From Pelomonas sp. SE-A7 (lineage in GTDB: Bacteria > Pseudomonadota > Gammaproteobacteria > Burkholderiales > Burkholderiaceae_C), in the NCBI RefSeq assembly GCF_030345705.1, contig NZ_JAUASW010000001.1, forward strand, positions 930,001 to 994,000: DNA of 64,000 nucleotides, in the 5' to 3' direction. Positions 54,701 to 63,900 of the stretch are shown piece after piece (position 1 is the first letter of the stretch; every line of letters starts with the position of its first letter). The position numbers and the translations under genes are program-made. The notes under the pieces were generated by a model, which had not been told where the DNA came from, did no database searches, and saw only the letters and a program-made list of their open reading frames with translations.

Positions 54701-55044
54701 GCCATGGCGACGCGGTCGCGCACGTCCTGCATGGTGCGGCTCATGTCGGCGTTCAGGCCGAACTCCACATTGACCTGGGTGCGGCCTTCAAAGGCGCGCG
54801 AGCTGATGCGCTCGATGCCGGCGATGGTGTTGAGGGCCTCTTCCAGCGGGCGCGAGACTTCGCGCTCCACCGCCTCGGGCGAGGCGCCCGGGTAGCGGAC
54901 GTCGATGTAGACGCCGGGGAAGCTGATGTCGGGCATCTGCTCGACGCCCAGCTTGGCGTACGAGAACAGGCCCAGCACGCAGATGGCCACCATCACCATG
55001 GTCGCAAAGACCGGGTTCTGGATGGAAACGCGGGTGATCCACAT
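51793..55044 (-). CDS. RND efflux pump inner-membrane subunit (HAE/MMPL-type)
   Basis: A 1083-residue RND transporter. The N-terminus (SIQNPVFATMVMVAICVLG), FPGVYIDVRYPGASPEAVE, the TM4 aspartate pair in LCIGLLIDDAIVVREN and the duplicated 12-helix layout are diagnostic of AcrB/MdtB-like pumps. A charged loop of about 60 residues after the first half (VFVPPVPAYGRPFKADGSRD) is larger than in AcrB. It is encoded 18 bp behind the periplasmic adaptor gene. No outer-membrane channel gene is in the window. Confidence 0.95.
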   Translation of the reverse strand: MWITRVSIQNPVFATMVMVAICVLGLFSYAKLGVEQMPDISFPGVYIDVRYPGASPEAVEREVSRPLEEALNTIAGIERISSRAFEGRTQVNVEFGLNADMSRTMQDVRDRVAMAQAGFPKDVKPPMVMRYQGDNAQPIVVMALMSKTRPARELSMLAEYTISKRLARVDGVAKVDIGGMVSREVRIDLDPQRLRAYGITPAEIATALNQANSDQPIGMLSDGSSDAMLRVEGKVRDPKQFANVVVARRGSLALTLADLGTLVEREREPDSIARINGQPAVSFYVFKQQDSNIVATGEAVKDAVKQIQKTLPDDIQLELMYVNSDFVKGSLDGLRHTLIEGALLTVGIVFLFLHSWRSTIITGLTLPIAVISSFIAVHAFGFTLNFMTMMALSLCIGLLIDDAIVVRENIVRHVAMGKDHHKASFDGTNEIGLAVMATTFAICAVFVPVAFMGGIIGKFFYPFGITVAVAVMVSLFVSFTLDPMLSSVWPDPPAERLKKLPVFKQLIGGVDRGMDWLHGFYEKSILWIFSGRRYRVFVPPVPAYGRPFKADGSRDRAAKRSLRFATLTPRGIVAWSGFGSFVLALFLAGFVGSEFVPETDQGFTQLQLRMPTATSLDRGNAKVRQVEEVLAKFPEIKMVSTVVGASGEGMQTGRNQAQLNISMVDRKERKRSQKQVEDAIREAIASIPGIEVSVGFNRPVWITLLGNDAEQLTLAANDLAAKIRKVKGAVDVDTTVRAGLPAFAVKLKDSAIRELGLTAPQIASSLRAYVNGEVATYWTTPDGNQVEVLLRLPVEQRQRVEQMYKLPVAFSKDGAPISLDQVATIEPVFNPEVIRRQNLQRREAVYAGVKGRSSGEVNEDVAKLVKEHQLPPGVSFLVDGAGKQQKEAFMGLVGAMGLAVIFIYIVLASQFGSFLQPIAIMASLPLALLGVMLALLVTGSTLNVFSMIGLVMLMGLVTKNAILLVDFANHARKAGATVADALREAGLIRMRPIIMTTAAMIFGMLPMAIAFNEGGEIQAPMGRAIIGGVITSTLLTLVVVPVIYSYVLNVPRRFGQMGQWIGRLFRRRPAGAQGAAVMPAGDD

Positions 55045-55062
55045 GATGCTTGACCCCGCGAA

Positions 55063-56238
55063 TCAGTTGCGGGCTGCGGTGGAAGCCGCAGCGCTTGCCA
55101 CCTTGGCTCGGTTCTCGACCACCACCGCCTTGGCACCCTCCTTGAGGTTGTCGAAGCGGGCGGCCAGCACCTGGGCATCCGGCTTGACCCCGCCCAGCAG
55201 CTCGACCTTGGCCAGATTGCGGTCGCGCCGGCCGGTGGTGACGATGCGACGCACCAGGGACCCGTTCTCGATCATCCAGACATGGTCCTGGCCGGACGAG
55301 CTGCCGATGGCGGTGTCGGGCAGGGTCAGGCGCTCGGTGTCGTCCTGCAGCTCGACCTGCGCCACGGCGTACTGGCCGGCGCGGAAGGCTTCCTTGGGAT
55401 TGCTCAGTTCCAGCGTCACGCCGATGGAGCGGGTGCCGGGCTCGGCCGCCGGAGCGATGCGGGCGATGCGGGCCTCGACCGGCTTGTCCACGCCCTCGAT
55501 GCGCAGCATGGCCGTCATGCCAGGCTTCAGGCGGCTGACCTCATGGGTGCCGACCAGACCGGCCAGCTCCAGCTTGCTAAGGTCGACGATGGACAGCACC
55601 TGCTGCTCGTTCGACACCTTCTCGCCCGGCAGCGCATGGCGCTTGGACACCACGCCGCTGATAGGCGCCACCAGGGCGGCCTGCTTCAGCATGACCTGGG
55701 CTGTGTCCATCTGGGCCCGGCTCACACCCAGCTGGGCGCGGGCGGCTTCGAGCGAGGCCTTCGACGAATCCAGCGCAGTCTTGGAAATGAAGTTCTGTGC
55801 CGCCAGCCCCTCGTTGGCCTTGTGCTGGCGCTCGGCCTGATCTGCTTGAGCGCGTGCCGATTCGACGCTGGCATTGCGTTCGGCCACGCGGTAGCGCAGC
55901 TCCTCCAGGTCCAGCTGACCCAGGGCCTGGCCGGCATGGACCCGGCTGCCTTCGGCCACGTTCAGGCCGACCAGCACGCCCGAAGCCTTGCTGCGGACGA
56001 TGACGGTGCCAGGCGCCACCAATGGACCCGAGAACTCGATGCGGCCCGGCATGCGGGCCAGCGCCGGCTTGACCACCTCGGAAGGGGTGAATTCGAGCGT
56101 CGGCGACGGCTTCTCGCCGTCCTTGCCCTTGGCTTGCTGCTGTGACGCATCCGCGCCCTTGCTGGCCCAGACCGCCACACCGGCTCCACTGGCCAGAACT
56201 GCGGCCGCGATGCCGCCAAAAAGCCATTGCTTGCGCAT
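55063..56238 (-). CDS. RND efflux periplasmic adaptor (membrane fusion protein)
   Basis: A 391-residue adaptor: N-terminal membrane anchor (WLFGGIAAAVLASGAGVAVW), split lipoyl domain (VIVRSKASGVLVGLNVAEGS and VAPISGVVSKRHALPGEKV) flanking a coiled-coil hairpin, then beta-barrel domain. ATG 56238 follows GGGGA. It links the RND subunit to an outer-membrane channel that must be encoded elsewhere. Confidence 0.94.
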   Translation of the reverse strand: MRKQWLFGGIAAAVLASGAGVAVWASKGADASQQQAKGKDGEKPSPTLEFTPSEVVKPALARMPGRIEFSGPLVAPGTVIVRSKASGVLVGLNVAEGSRVHAGQALGQLDLEELRYRVAERNASVESARAQADQAERQHKANEGLAAQNFISKTALDSSKASLEAARAQLGVSRAQMDTAQVMLKQAALVAPISGVVSKRHALPGEKVSNEQQVLSIVDLSKLELAGLVGTHEVSRLKPGMTAMLRIEGVDKPVEARIARIAPAAEPGTRSIGVTLELSNPKEAFRAGQYAVAQVELQDDTERLTLPDTAIGSSSGQDHVWMIENGSLVRRIVTTGRRDRNLAKVELLGGVKPDAQVLAARFDNLKEGAKAVVVENRAKVASAAASTAARN

Positions 56239-56387
56239 GGAAGTCCCCAAGGTCAATTTAGAAAGTGGCGGCAGTCTAAGAATTGGGTTGGACCGGCCGA
56301 ATCGATCTGCGACGAAATGCAGATTGCCGGGCATGGAGCGCGCCGACCCCTGACCAACGCCGCGGGGCTGGCGACGAACTGCGGAAC

Positions 56388-57566
56388 TCAGTTGTCGAGC
56401 TGCGCGCTGCGCCGGGCGCAAAGCGCGCCGGCCAGGGCGGCGCCGCTGGCCACCCAGAAGATGCTGGCCAGGCCCAGATGACTGACCAGCCAGCCGCCGC
56501 CTATGGCCCCGAGCACACCCGAGAAGCCATAGCCCAGCACCGAATACAGGGCCTGGCCACGGCCGCGCAAACGGCCCGGGAAATAGCGGGTCACCAGGGC
56601 GATGCAGACCGTGTGCTGGGCCGCGAAGGTCACGGCATGCAAGGTCTGCAGCAGCACCAGCAGCCACAGGTGGGCACCGAAGGCCGCCGTCAGCGCGAAG
56701 CGCACAGCCGCCACCAGGGAGCAGACGGTCAGCCAACGGTGCAGGCTGCTGCGCTCCAGCAGCCGCCCCTGCAGGCCGAACCAGGCGACCTCGGCAATGA
56801 TGGACGCGCCCCACAACAGGCCCACCACCGACTTGCCATAACCCTGCTCGTCCACGTAGAGGCTGAAGAAGGAGTACAGCGAGGTGTGGGCCAGCACCGT
56901 CATGAAGACGCTGGCGAAGAACCAGCGCACCGCCGGCTTGCGCATCACCTCGCCCAGCGGCGGCGTGGCTTCGTGACCGTGGGTGGCGCCGCGGTGCACC
57001 GGCATCCAGAACGCGGCACCGACGATCAGCAGCAGGCCGACGATCAGCCCCGGCACGAAATAGCCCATGCCCAGCCGCTCCAGTCCCCAGCCGCAGCCGA
57101 CCACGCTGACCAGGTAGCCGACCGAGCCCCAAAGCCGCACCCGGCCGTAGCGCCGGGCATCGACGCCGCCCTCGGGCGTCATCAGCCGCGCCGCCAGCAC
57201 CGTCTCGTTCAAGGGTGTGATCGCGGCGTTGAAGCAGAACATCGAGAAGGTCGCCACCGCCAGCAGGCCCACCGTGGGTGGCAGCAGGAACAGCAGGCCG
57301 GCCAGCAGCGTCAGCACCGCAGCCAGACGCAGGAGCTGCACACGGCGACCCTTGGCATCGGCCAGCGAACCCCAGACGAAGGGTGCGAACAAGCGGGTCC
57401 AGCTGGACAGCGACAGCAGCCAGCCGATCTCGATCAGCGGAATGCCCAGCGACTTGTACCAAAGCGGCGCGTAGGTGCTGAACAGGCCAATGGCTGCGAA
57501 GTAGGCACAGGACAGGACCGCGCTGGCCGCAAGAATGCGGCGCGGACCTGGGGCGGGCTCGGACAT
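56388..57566 (-). CDS. MFS transporter, PPP/HcaT-like
   Basis: A 392-residue transporter with 12 helices. The opening LSCAYFAAIGLFSTYAPLWYKSLG and WGSLADAKGRRVQLLRL resemble the phenylpropionate permease/LacY-like branch. ATG 57566 is used. It lies 10 bp behind aroC on the same strand and may be co-transcribed with it. Substrate unknown; with galactose and galacturonate genes nearby a sugar is possible but not shown. Confidence 0.82.
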   Translation of the reverse strand: MSEPAPGPRRILAASAVLSCAYFAAIGLFSTYAPLWYKSLGIPLIEIGWLLSLSSWTRLFAPFVWGSLADAKGRRVQLLRLAAVLTLLAGLLFLLPPTVGLLAVATFSMFCFNAAITPLNETVLAARLMTPEGGVDARRYGRVRLWGSVGYLVSVVGCGWGLERLGMGYFVPGLIVGLLLIVGAAFWMPVHRGATHGHEATPPLGEVMRKPAVRWFFASVFMTVLAHTSLYSFFSLYVDEQGYGKSVVGLLWGASIIAEVAWFGLQGRLLERSSLHRWLTVCSLVAAVRFALTAAFGAHLWLLVLLQTLHAVTFAAQHTVCIALVTRYFPGRLRGRGQALYSVLGYGFSGVLGAIGGGWLVSHLGLASIFWVASGAALAGALCARRSAQLDN

Positions 57567-57576
57567 CAAGCGGCGG

Positions 57577-58674
57577 TCAGCGCTGGGCGGCTATCGGAGG
57601 CAGTTCGTGACGCACGTCGCCGCATTGGGCGCGGTGCTGCAGCGCATGGTCCATCAGCACCAGGGCCAGCATGGCCTCGGCGATCGGCGTGGCGCGGATG
57701 CCGACGCAGGGGTCGTGGCGGCCGAAGGTCTCGACCGTGGCCGGCTGGCCAGCCCGGTCTATCGAGGCCTTGGGGCTGCGGATCGAGCTGGTGGGCTTGA
57801 TCGCAATCGAGACGCGCAGATCCTGGCCGGTAGAGATGCCGCCCAGCACGCCGCCGGAATGATTGGAGGCAAAGCCGGCGGGCGTCAGCTCGTCGCCATG
57901 GTGGCTGCCGCGCTGGGCCACGACGCCGAATCCGTCACCAATCTCCACGCCCTTGACTGCGTTGATGCCCATCATGGCGTACGCGATGTCGGAATCCAGC
58001 TTGTCGAACAGCGGCGAGCCCAGGCCCACCGGCACGCCGCTGGCCTCGACCGCGATGCGCGCGCCGACCGAATCGCCGGCCTTGCGCAACTGGTCCATGT
58101 AGTCCTCCAGCTCGGCAATCTTGCTGGCGTTGGCGGCGAAGAAGGGGTTGTTGCCCACATGCTCCCAGCCCTCGAACGGGATCTCCAGCTCGCCCAGCTG
58201 GGTCATGTGGCCGCGGAACGTGGTGCCGTACTGCTCCTGCAGCCATTTGCGGGCCACCGCGCCGGCGCCGACCATGGGCGCGGTCAGGCGGGCCGAGCTG
58301 CGGCCACCGCCGCGCGGGTCGCGCAGGCCGTACTTGCGCCAGTAGGTGTAGTCGGCATGGCCGGGGCGGAAGGTGTCGAGGATGTTGCCGTAATCCTTGC
58401 TGCGCTGGTCGGTGTTCTTGATCAGCAGGCAGATCGGCGTGCCGGTGGTGCGGCCCTCATAGACGCCGGACAGGATCTCGACCGCGTCCGGCTCGTTGCG
58501 CTGGGTCACATGGCGCGAGGTGCCGGGGCGGCGGCGGTCCAGTTCGGGCTGGATGTCGGCCTCGCTGAGCAGCATCCCCGGCGGGCAGCCGTCGATCACG
58601 CAGCCTATGGCCGGTCCGTGGCTTTCGCCGAAGTTGGTGACACGGAACAACTCGCCAAAGGTGCTGCCAGACAT
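57577..58674 (-). CDS. aroC: chorismate synthase
   Basis: A 365-residue enzyme making chorismate from EPSP, with reduced FMN. All three family signatures are present: GESHGPAIGCVIDGCPPG, FRPGHADYTYWRKYG with GGGRSSAR, and RHDPCVGIRATPIAEAM. Length is normal. ATG 58674 begins the conserved MSGSTFGELFRVTNFGE. Housekeeping gene, transcribed away from the uxa operon. Confidence 0.98.
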   Translation of the reverse strand: MSGSTFGELFRVTNFGESHGPAIGCVIDGCPPGMLLSEADIQPELDRRRPGTSRHVTQRNEPDAVEILSGVYEGRTTGTPICLLIKNTDQRSKDYGNILDTFRPGHADYTYWRKYGLRDPRGGGRSSARLTAPMVGAGAVARKWLQEQYGTTFRGHMTQLGELEIPFEGWEHVGNNPFFAANASKIAELEDYMDQLRKAGDSVGARIAVEASGVPVGLGSPLFDKLDSDIAYAMMGINAVKGVEIGDGFGVVAQRGSHHGDELTPAGFASNHSGGVLGGISTGQDLRVSIAIKPTSSIRSPKASIDRAGQPATVETFGRHDPCVGIRATPIAEAMLALVLMDHALQHRAQCGDVRHELPPIAAQR

Positions 58675-58793
58675 GCGCGATCCAGGACGGGGATTGAGAC
58701 CAGGGAGGAGGGGCGATCTTAGCCGCAGCCGTTGCCGACCCCTGGGACAAACCCGGAACTTCCTGGGTACGAATCGCCTGCCAGGCCTTGGCA

Positions 58794-58834
58794 ATCTGAA
58801 ATATCAGATAGACAATCGTGCCACTTCAGATTTG
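58794..58834. promoter_or_regulatory. candidate operator of the galacturonate regulator before uxaC
   Basis: A perfect palindrome with 6-bp arms ATCTGA and TCAGAT around AATA (58794-58809), then a second inverted half TTCAGATTTG at 58825-58834, 14 bp before the uxaC ATG. The size fits a GntR/FCD dimer; the GntR gene at the end of the same operon is the natural candidate. Confidence 0.5.
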
Positions 58835-58847
58835 CAGCAGCCTCACC

Positions 58848-60242
58848 ATGAGCGACTTCCTAGGCCCCGACTTCCTGCTCGACACCGCCACGGCCCGCCA
58901 GCTGTTCCACGAGGTGGCGGCCGGCCTGCCCATCATCGACTACCACTCGCACCTGCAGCAGGGCGAGATCGCGGCCCGCAAGCGCTTCTCCAGCATTGCC
59001 GAACTCTGGCTGGCCGGCGACCACTACAAGTGGCGCCTGATGCGCAGCGCCGGCATAGACGAGGCCCTGGTCACCGGCGCGGCGCCGGACGAGGACAAGT
59101 TCAAGGCCTTCTGCTCGGTGCTGCCGCTGGCCGCCGGCAACCCCATCCACCACTGGAGCCACCTGGAGCTGCGGCGGCTGTTCGGCATCGACCTGACGAT
59201 CAACGCCGCCAATGCGCCGGCCATCTGGAAGGCCGCCAACGCGCGGCTGGCCGAGATGGATTGCTGGAGCCTGCTGGACCAGGCCAGGGTCGAGGTGGCC
59301 TGCACCACGGACGACCCGGCCGACGACCTGGCCCAGCATGCCGAGCTGGCCAACTCGGCGCTCAAGACCCGGGTGCTGCCGGCCTACCGCCCGGACCAGG
59401 CCATGCGCTGCAACAAGCCCGAGTTCATCGCCTACCTGCAGAAGCTGGGCGGCACGGCCGGTGTCCGCATCACGACCTTCGAGACCCTGGTCGAGGCGCT
59501 GGCGGCCCGGGTGCGCTTCTTCCACAGCCAGGGCGGCCGCATCTCCGACCATGCCATCGACGCGGCCCTCCCCGCCGGCCCGGTCGGACCGGCCCAATGC
59601 GAGGCCTTGTTCGCCAAGCGTTTCGCCGGCGGCCAGCTGACCGAGGCCGAGCTCGGGGCCTACCAGCGCGGCCTGCTGCATGCGCTGGGCCGTGTCTACG
59701 CCGAGCATGACTGGGCCATGTGCCTGCACATAGGTGCCCAGCGCAACAACAACCGCCGCCGCCTGGACCAGTTCGGCCCCGACACCGGCTACGACTCGAT
59801 CGCCGACTTCAGCAGCAGCGCCGGCCTGGCCGCCCTGCTCGACGACCTCGACGCTGAGGACCGCCTGCCCAAGACCCTGCTGTTCAACCTGAACCCGGCC
59901 ATGAGCGAGGTGCTGTCCACGCTGATAGGCGCCTTCCAGGACGGCGCCACCGCCGGCAAGCTGCAGTACGGCCCGGCCTGGTGGTTCAACGACCACAAGG
60001 ACGGCAATCTGCGCCAGCTGCAGACCCTGGCCGCCCATGGCGTGCTGGGCACGTCGGTGGGCATGGTGACCGACTCGCGCAGCTTCGCTTCCTATCCACG
60101 GCATGAGTATTTCCGCCGCCTGCTGTGCCGACAGCTGGGCCAATGGGTGGAGGCCGGCGAATACCCGGACGACGGTGCCGGCCTGGCCCAGATCGTCCGC
60201 GGCGTCTGCTACGACAACGCCAAGCAGTACTTCGGACTCTGA
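58848..60242 (+). CDS. uxaC: uronate isomerase
   Basis: A 464-residue amidohydrolase-fold isomerase converting D-galacturonate to D-tagaturonate (and glucuronate to fructuronate). Signatures: IIDYHSHLQQGEI, HYKWRLMRSAG, CLHIGAQRNNNRR and VTDSRSFASYPRHEYFRRLL. ATG 58848 begins the conserved N-terminus. First gene of uxaC-uxaA-uxaB-gntR. Confidence 0.96.
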   Translation: MSDFLGPDFLLDTATARQLFHEVAAGLPIIDYHSHLQQGEIAARKRFSSIAELWLAGDHYKWRLMRSAGIDEALVTGAAPDEDKFKAFCSVLPLAAGNPIHHWSHLELRRLFGIDLTINAANAPAIWKAANARLAEMDCWSLLDQARVEVACTTDDPADDLAQHAELANSALKTRVLPAYRPDQAMRCNKPEFIAYLQKLGGTAGVRITTFETLVEALAARVRFFHSQGGRISDHAIDAALPAGPVGPAQCEALFAKRFAGGQLTEAELGAYQRGLLHALGRVYAEHDWAMCLHIGAQRNNNRRRLDQFGPDTGYDSIADFSSSAGLAALLDDLDAEDRLPKTLLFNLNPAMSEVLSTLIGAFQDGATAGKLQYGPAWWFNDHKDGNLRQLQTLAAHGVLGTSVGMVTDSRSFASYPRHEYFRRLLCRQLGQWVEAGEYPDDGAGLAQIVRGVCYDNAKQYFGL

Positions 60243-60251
60243 TTGATTGCC

Positions 60252-61847
60252 ATGGCCGCCACCACCCTGCTCATCCATCCCGACGACGACATGCTGGTCG
60301 CCCTGGCCGATCTGGCCGAGGGCCAGACCGTCGACGACGCCGGCCAGGCGATCACGCTCTGCACGCCAGTCGCCGCCAAGCACAAGCTGGCTCGGCGCGA
60401 CTTCGCGCCCGGCGAGGTGCTCAAGCTCTACGGCGTGCCGGTCGGCAAGGCCCTCCATGCGATCCGCCGCGGCGAAGCAGTCACGACCGAGAACCTGGTC
60501 CACCATGCTGCTGAACCCCGCCTCGACGGCAGTGCCATGAGCTGGCAGGCGCCCGATGTGAAGGCCTGGCAAGAGCAGACCTTTGAAGGCATCGTCCGCA
60601 AGGACGGCCGCGTGGCCACGGCCAACCATTGGCTGGTGTTCCCGCTGGTGTTCTGCGAGAACCGCAACATCGACCAGCTGCGCCAGGCGCTGGAGCGTCC
60701 CCTGGGCTATGCCGGCGACGAGCTGGCCGACTACACCCTGAGCCTGCTGGGCCACACGGCCAAGAGCAGCCGGCGCAACCGCCCCTTCCCCAATGTAGAT
60801 GGCGTGCGCTTCATCACCCATGCCGGCGGCTGCGGTGGCACGCGGGCCGATGCCAAGCGGCTCTGCAAGCTGCTGGCGGCCTATGCCGACCATCCGAATG
60901 TGGCCGGTGTCACCGTGCTGAGCCTGGGTTGCCAGAACGCCCAGATCGCCATGTTCCGCGAGGCCCTGGCCGAGCAGAACCCGGCCTTCGACAAGCCCTG
61001 CCTGGTCTACGAGCAGCAGCAATGGGGCGACGAGCAAGCCATGATGAAGGCAGTGCTGCAGGACACCTTGAAAGCACTGACCGAAGCGAACGAGGTGCGA
61101 CGCGAACCGGTGCCGCTGTCCAAGCTGAAGATAGGCGTCAAGTGCGGCGGCTCGGACGGCTTCTCGGGCATCACGGCCAATCCGGTCCTGGGCCTGGTCT
61201 CCGACCGCCTGGTGGCCCTGGGCGGCGCCTCGCTGCTGGCCGAGTTCCCCGAGCTCTGCGGCGTCGAGTCGGAGCTGATCTCGCGCTGCCAGAACCCGGC
61301 CGACCGCGAACGCTTCCTGGCCCTGATGAAGGACTTCGAGGCGCGGGCCCAGGCCGTGGGCGCCAGCCTGGCCGAGAACCCCAGCCCCGGCAATATCCGC
61401 GACGGCCTGATCACCGATGCAATGAAGTCGGCCGGCGCCGCGCGCAAGGGCGGTGGTTCGCCGGTGGTGGCCGTGCTGGACTACGGCGAGCAGGCCAGCA
61501 AGCCCGGCCTGTCCCTGCTCTGCACGCCGGGCAACGACGTCGAGTCGGTCACCGCCCTGGTCGCCTCGGGCGCGCAGCTGGTGCTTTTCACCACCGGCCT
61601 CGGCACGCCCACCGGCAATCCGATTGCGCCGGTGCTCAAGGTCTCGTCCAACACGCCGCTGGCTCGGCGCATGAGCGACCTGATCGACTTCGATTGCGGC
61701 CCGGTGCTGGAAGGCGTCTCGGCTGAGCAGACCGCCGAGCAATTGCTGGAGCTGGTGCGCCAGACCGCTGGCGGCGAATACGAATGCAAGGCCGAGCGGC
61801 TGCGCCAGTACGACTGGTTGTTCTGGAAGCAGGACATCTCGCTGTGA
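60252..61847 (+). CDS. uxaA: altronate dehydratase
   Basis: A 531-residue dehydratase giving 2-keto-3-deoxygluconate from altronate. An N-terminal SAF domain (residues about 1-95) precedes the iron-binding catalytic part with FITHAGGCGGTRADAKRL, LSLGCQNAQI and KCGGSDGFSGITANP. ATG 60252 starts 10 bp after uxaC. The stop overlaps uxaB (GTGA). Confidence 0.95.
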   Translation: MAATTLLIHPDDDMLVALADLAEGQTVDDAGQAITLCTPVAAKHKLARRDFAPGEVLKLYGVPVGKALHAIRRGEAVTTENLVHHAAEPRLDGSAMSWQAPDVKAWQEQTFEGIVRKDGRVATANHWLVFPLVFCENRNIDQLRQALERPLGYAGDELADYTLSLLGHTAKSSRRNRPFPNVDGVRFITHAGGCGGTRADAKRLCKLLAAYADHPNVAGVTVLSLGCQNAQIAMFREALAEQNPAFDKPCLVYEQQQWGDEQAMMKAVLQDTLKALTEANEVRREPVPLSKLKIGVKCGGSDGFSGITANPVLGLVSDRLVALGGASLLAEFPELCGVESELISRCQNPADRERFLALMKDFEARAQAVGASLAENPSPGNIRDGLITDAMKSAGAARKGGGSPVVAVLDYGEQASKPGLSLLCTPGNDVESVTALVASGAQLVLFTTGLGTPTGNPIAPVLKVSSNTPLARRMSDLIDFDCGPVLEGVSAEQTAEQLLELVRQTAGGEYECKAERLRQYDWLFWKQDISL

Positions 61848-63226
61848 GCGGCCTGGCCATCAAGCTGCTGCAGTTCGGCCAGGGCGTGTTCCTGCGCGGC
61901 TTCGTCGAGGACTTTGTCCAGCAGCTCAACGAGCGCCAGGGCCTGGAGGCCGGCATCGTCATCGTGCGACCGACCAGCCGGTCCAAGGCACCGCTGATGG
62001 ACGCGCCCTACCAGCTGCTGCTGCGCGGCCTGGACGACAAAGGCCAAGCAGTGAAAGTCTGGCGGCGGATTGACTGCGTGCAGCGCGAGCTGGACCTGGC
62101 ACGGCATTGGCAGGACTTCGTCGACCTGGCCGGCGAGCCACTGCTGCGCTTCATCGTCTCCAACACCACCGAGGCCGGCATCACCGTCAACGACAGTGAC
62201 CGCTTCGAGGACGCCCCGCCGGCCAGCTTTCCGGCCAAGCTGTGCCGCTGGCTGTTCGAGCGCTACTCGCGGGGCGGCGCCGGTCTTTATCTTCTGCCCT
62301 GCGAATTGATCGAGGCCAACGGGCCGGCCTTGAAGGGGGCGGTGCTGCATTTCGCCCGGCTCTGGTCGCTGGATCGGGGCTTCGAAAACTGGCTGGACCA
62401 GGACTGCCACTTTTGCTCGACGCTGGTTGATCGCATCGTCAGCGGCGCACCATCTGACGACGAGCGTGGACCACTTGAAGCGGAACTGGGCGGAGCCGAC
62501 CCCTTCATGGTCTGCGCCGAGCCGTTCCACAGCTGGTTGATCGAAGGCGCGCCAGCCCTGGCCGAGGAGCTGAAGCTGACGGGCTCAGGCTTGAACATCG
62601 AGCTGGTCGCCGACCTGCGCCCCTACCGACATCGCAAGGTCGGCCTGCTCAACGGCGGCCACACCTTGCTGGTGCCGCTGGCCCTCTTGCTGGGCCACGA
62701 GACCGTCGGCGACGCAATGGACGACGCCGACCTGAGGGCCTTCGTCGAAGCCGCGCTGGCCGAAGAAATCATTCCCGCCCTGCCCTTGCCGGCCGACCGG
62801 CTGGCACCGTTTGCCGCCGCCACGCTGAGGCGTTTCCGCAACCCCTATGTGAAGCACAGGCTCGCCTCGATAGCGCTGAACAGCTGGTCCAAGTTCGCCA
62901 CCCGCCTGCTGCCGCAGCTGCTGAGCACGCAGGCCAGGAACGGAACACCACCGCCACGCCTGGTGCTGGCCCTGGCCGCGACGATGCGGCTCTATCGCGA
63001 TCCCATGATCGAATTGTCCGACGCGCCCGAGCACCTGGACTGGTTCCGCCAGCATCGCGAAGAGAGCTGGCAAGACCTGGCACGCGGCTGGCTCGCGAAC
63101 CGGGGGTTGTGGGGCCAGGACCTGAACGAGTTGCCGGGCCTGGCAGAGTCTCTGACCCAAGGCTTGCTGCAGCTCGATGAGGTCGGCACTCGACAGGCGC
63201 TCACTATGATCGCGGCCCGACCATGA
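61844..63226 (+). CDS. uxaB: tagaturonate reductase (altronate oxidoreductase)
   Basis: A 460-residue mannitol-dehydrogenase-family enzyme reducing tagaturonate to altronate with NADH. Motifs: IKLLQFGQGVFLRGFVEDF, VSNTTEAGI, and the catalytic region VADLRPYRHRKVGLLNGGHT with Lys. It starts with GTG 61844 overlapping the uxaA stop. Slightly shorter than the E. coli protein. Confidence 0.93.
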   Translation: MSGLAIKLLQFGQGVFLRGFVEDFVQQLNERQGLEAGIVIVRPTSRSKAPLMDAPYQLLLRGLDDKGQAVKVWRRIDCVQRELDLARHWQDFVDLAGEPLLRFIVSNTTEAGITVNDSDRFEDAPPASFPAKLCRWLFERYSRGGAGLYLLPCELIEANGPALKGAVLHFARLWSLDRGFENWLDQDCHFCSTLVDRIVSGAPSDDERGPLEAELGGADPFMVCAEPFHSWLIEGAPALAEELKLTGSGLNIELVADLRPYRHRKVGLLNGGHTLLVPLALLLGHETVGDAMDDADLRAFVEAALAEEIIPALPLPADRLAPFAAATLRRFRNPYVKHRLASIALNSWSKFATRLLPQLLSTQARNGTPPPRLVLALAATMRLYRDPMIELSDAPEHLDWFRQHREESWQDLARGWLANRGLWGQDLNELPGLAESLTQGLLQLDEVGTRQALTMIAARP

Positions 63227-63900
63227 GCACCGCCGCCAAAGCCTCCGATCCCGTCTACCAGGCGCTGCGTCAGCGCATCCTGGCCCTGCAATTGGCGCCC
63301 GGCGAGCGCATCAACGAGAAAGAGCTGGCCGCCGAGTTCGGGCTCAGCCGCACGCCGGTGCACGAGGCGGTGCAGCGGCTGACCGAGGAAGGCCTGATCG
63401 AGATCCGGCCGCGCTCCGGCACCTTCGTCGCACGCATCCCGGTCCACGAGCTCGAGGAGGCCATGCTGGTACGCACGGCGCTGGAGCTGGCCATGATCGA
63501 ACGCGCCGCCGCCCGGCTCACACCGCAGGCCCTGAAGCAGCTGGACGACTGGCTGGCCGAGCAGCGCCGCTGCGCCAAGCGCAGCGACCAGGCCGGCTTC
63601 CATCGCGCCGACGAGGGCTTCCATGCCTGCCTGGCCGAACTGGCCGGCTTCCCCGGGGTCTGGCGCACCATCGCCCAGGCCAAGACCCAGGTGGACCGGT
63701 TCCGCCGCCTGACCCTGCCCATCCAGGGCCGCATGCAGGAGGTGATTGCCGAGCACCAGGCCGTGGTCGAGGCCCTGCGCAGCGGCGCCCCGGACAAAGC
63801 AATGGCGGCCATGCGCCGCCATCTGGATCAGGTGCTGCCGGCGATTGCCTTGACGCGCTCGCTGCAGCCCGACTACTTCGTCAACCGGCCTACAGCTTAG
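63223..63900 (+). CDS. GntR/FCD-family regulator of the uxa operon
   Basis: A 225-residue FadR-type regulator: winged helix (INEKELAAEFGLSRTPVHEA, GLIEIRPRSGTFV) and an FCD effector domain with metal-binding residues in RADEGFHACL, EHQAVVEAL and MRRHLDQV. UxuR/ExuR belong to this group and respond to uronates. Its ATG overlaps the uxaB stop by 4 bp; autoregulation through the palindrome before uxaC is likely. Confidence 0.92.
   Translation: MSTAAKASDPVYQALRQRILALQLAPGERINEKELAAEFGLSRTPVHEAVQRLTEEGLIEIRPRSGTFVARIPVHELEEAMLVRTALELAMIERAAARLTPQALKQLDDWLAEQRRCAKRSDQAGFHRADEGFHACLAELAGFPGVWRTIAQAKTQVDRFRRLTLPIQGRMQEVIAEHQAVVEALRSGAPDKAMAAMRRHLDQVLPAIALTRSLQPDYFVNRPTA

Noticed and set aside
52135..55053. 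A 972-codon open frame opposite the RND pump gene
   Set aside because: Antisense shadow created by wobble bias; the product is rich in H, Q, D and G and has no recognisable domain.
58860..61742. A 960-codon open frame opposite uxaC and uxaA
   Set aside because: It spans two well-identified genes in antisense and has no recognisable domain.
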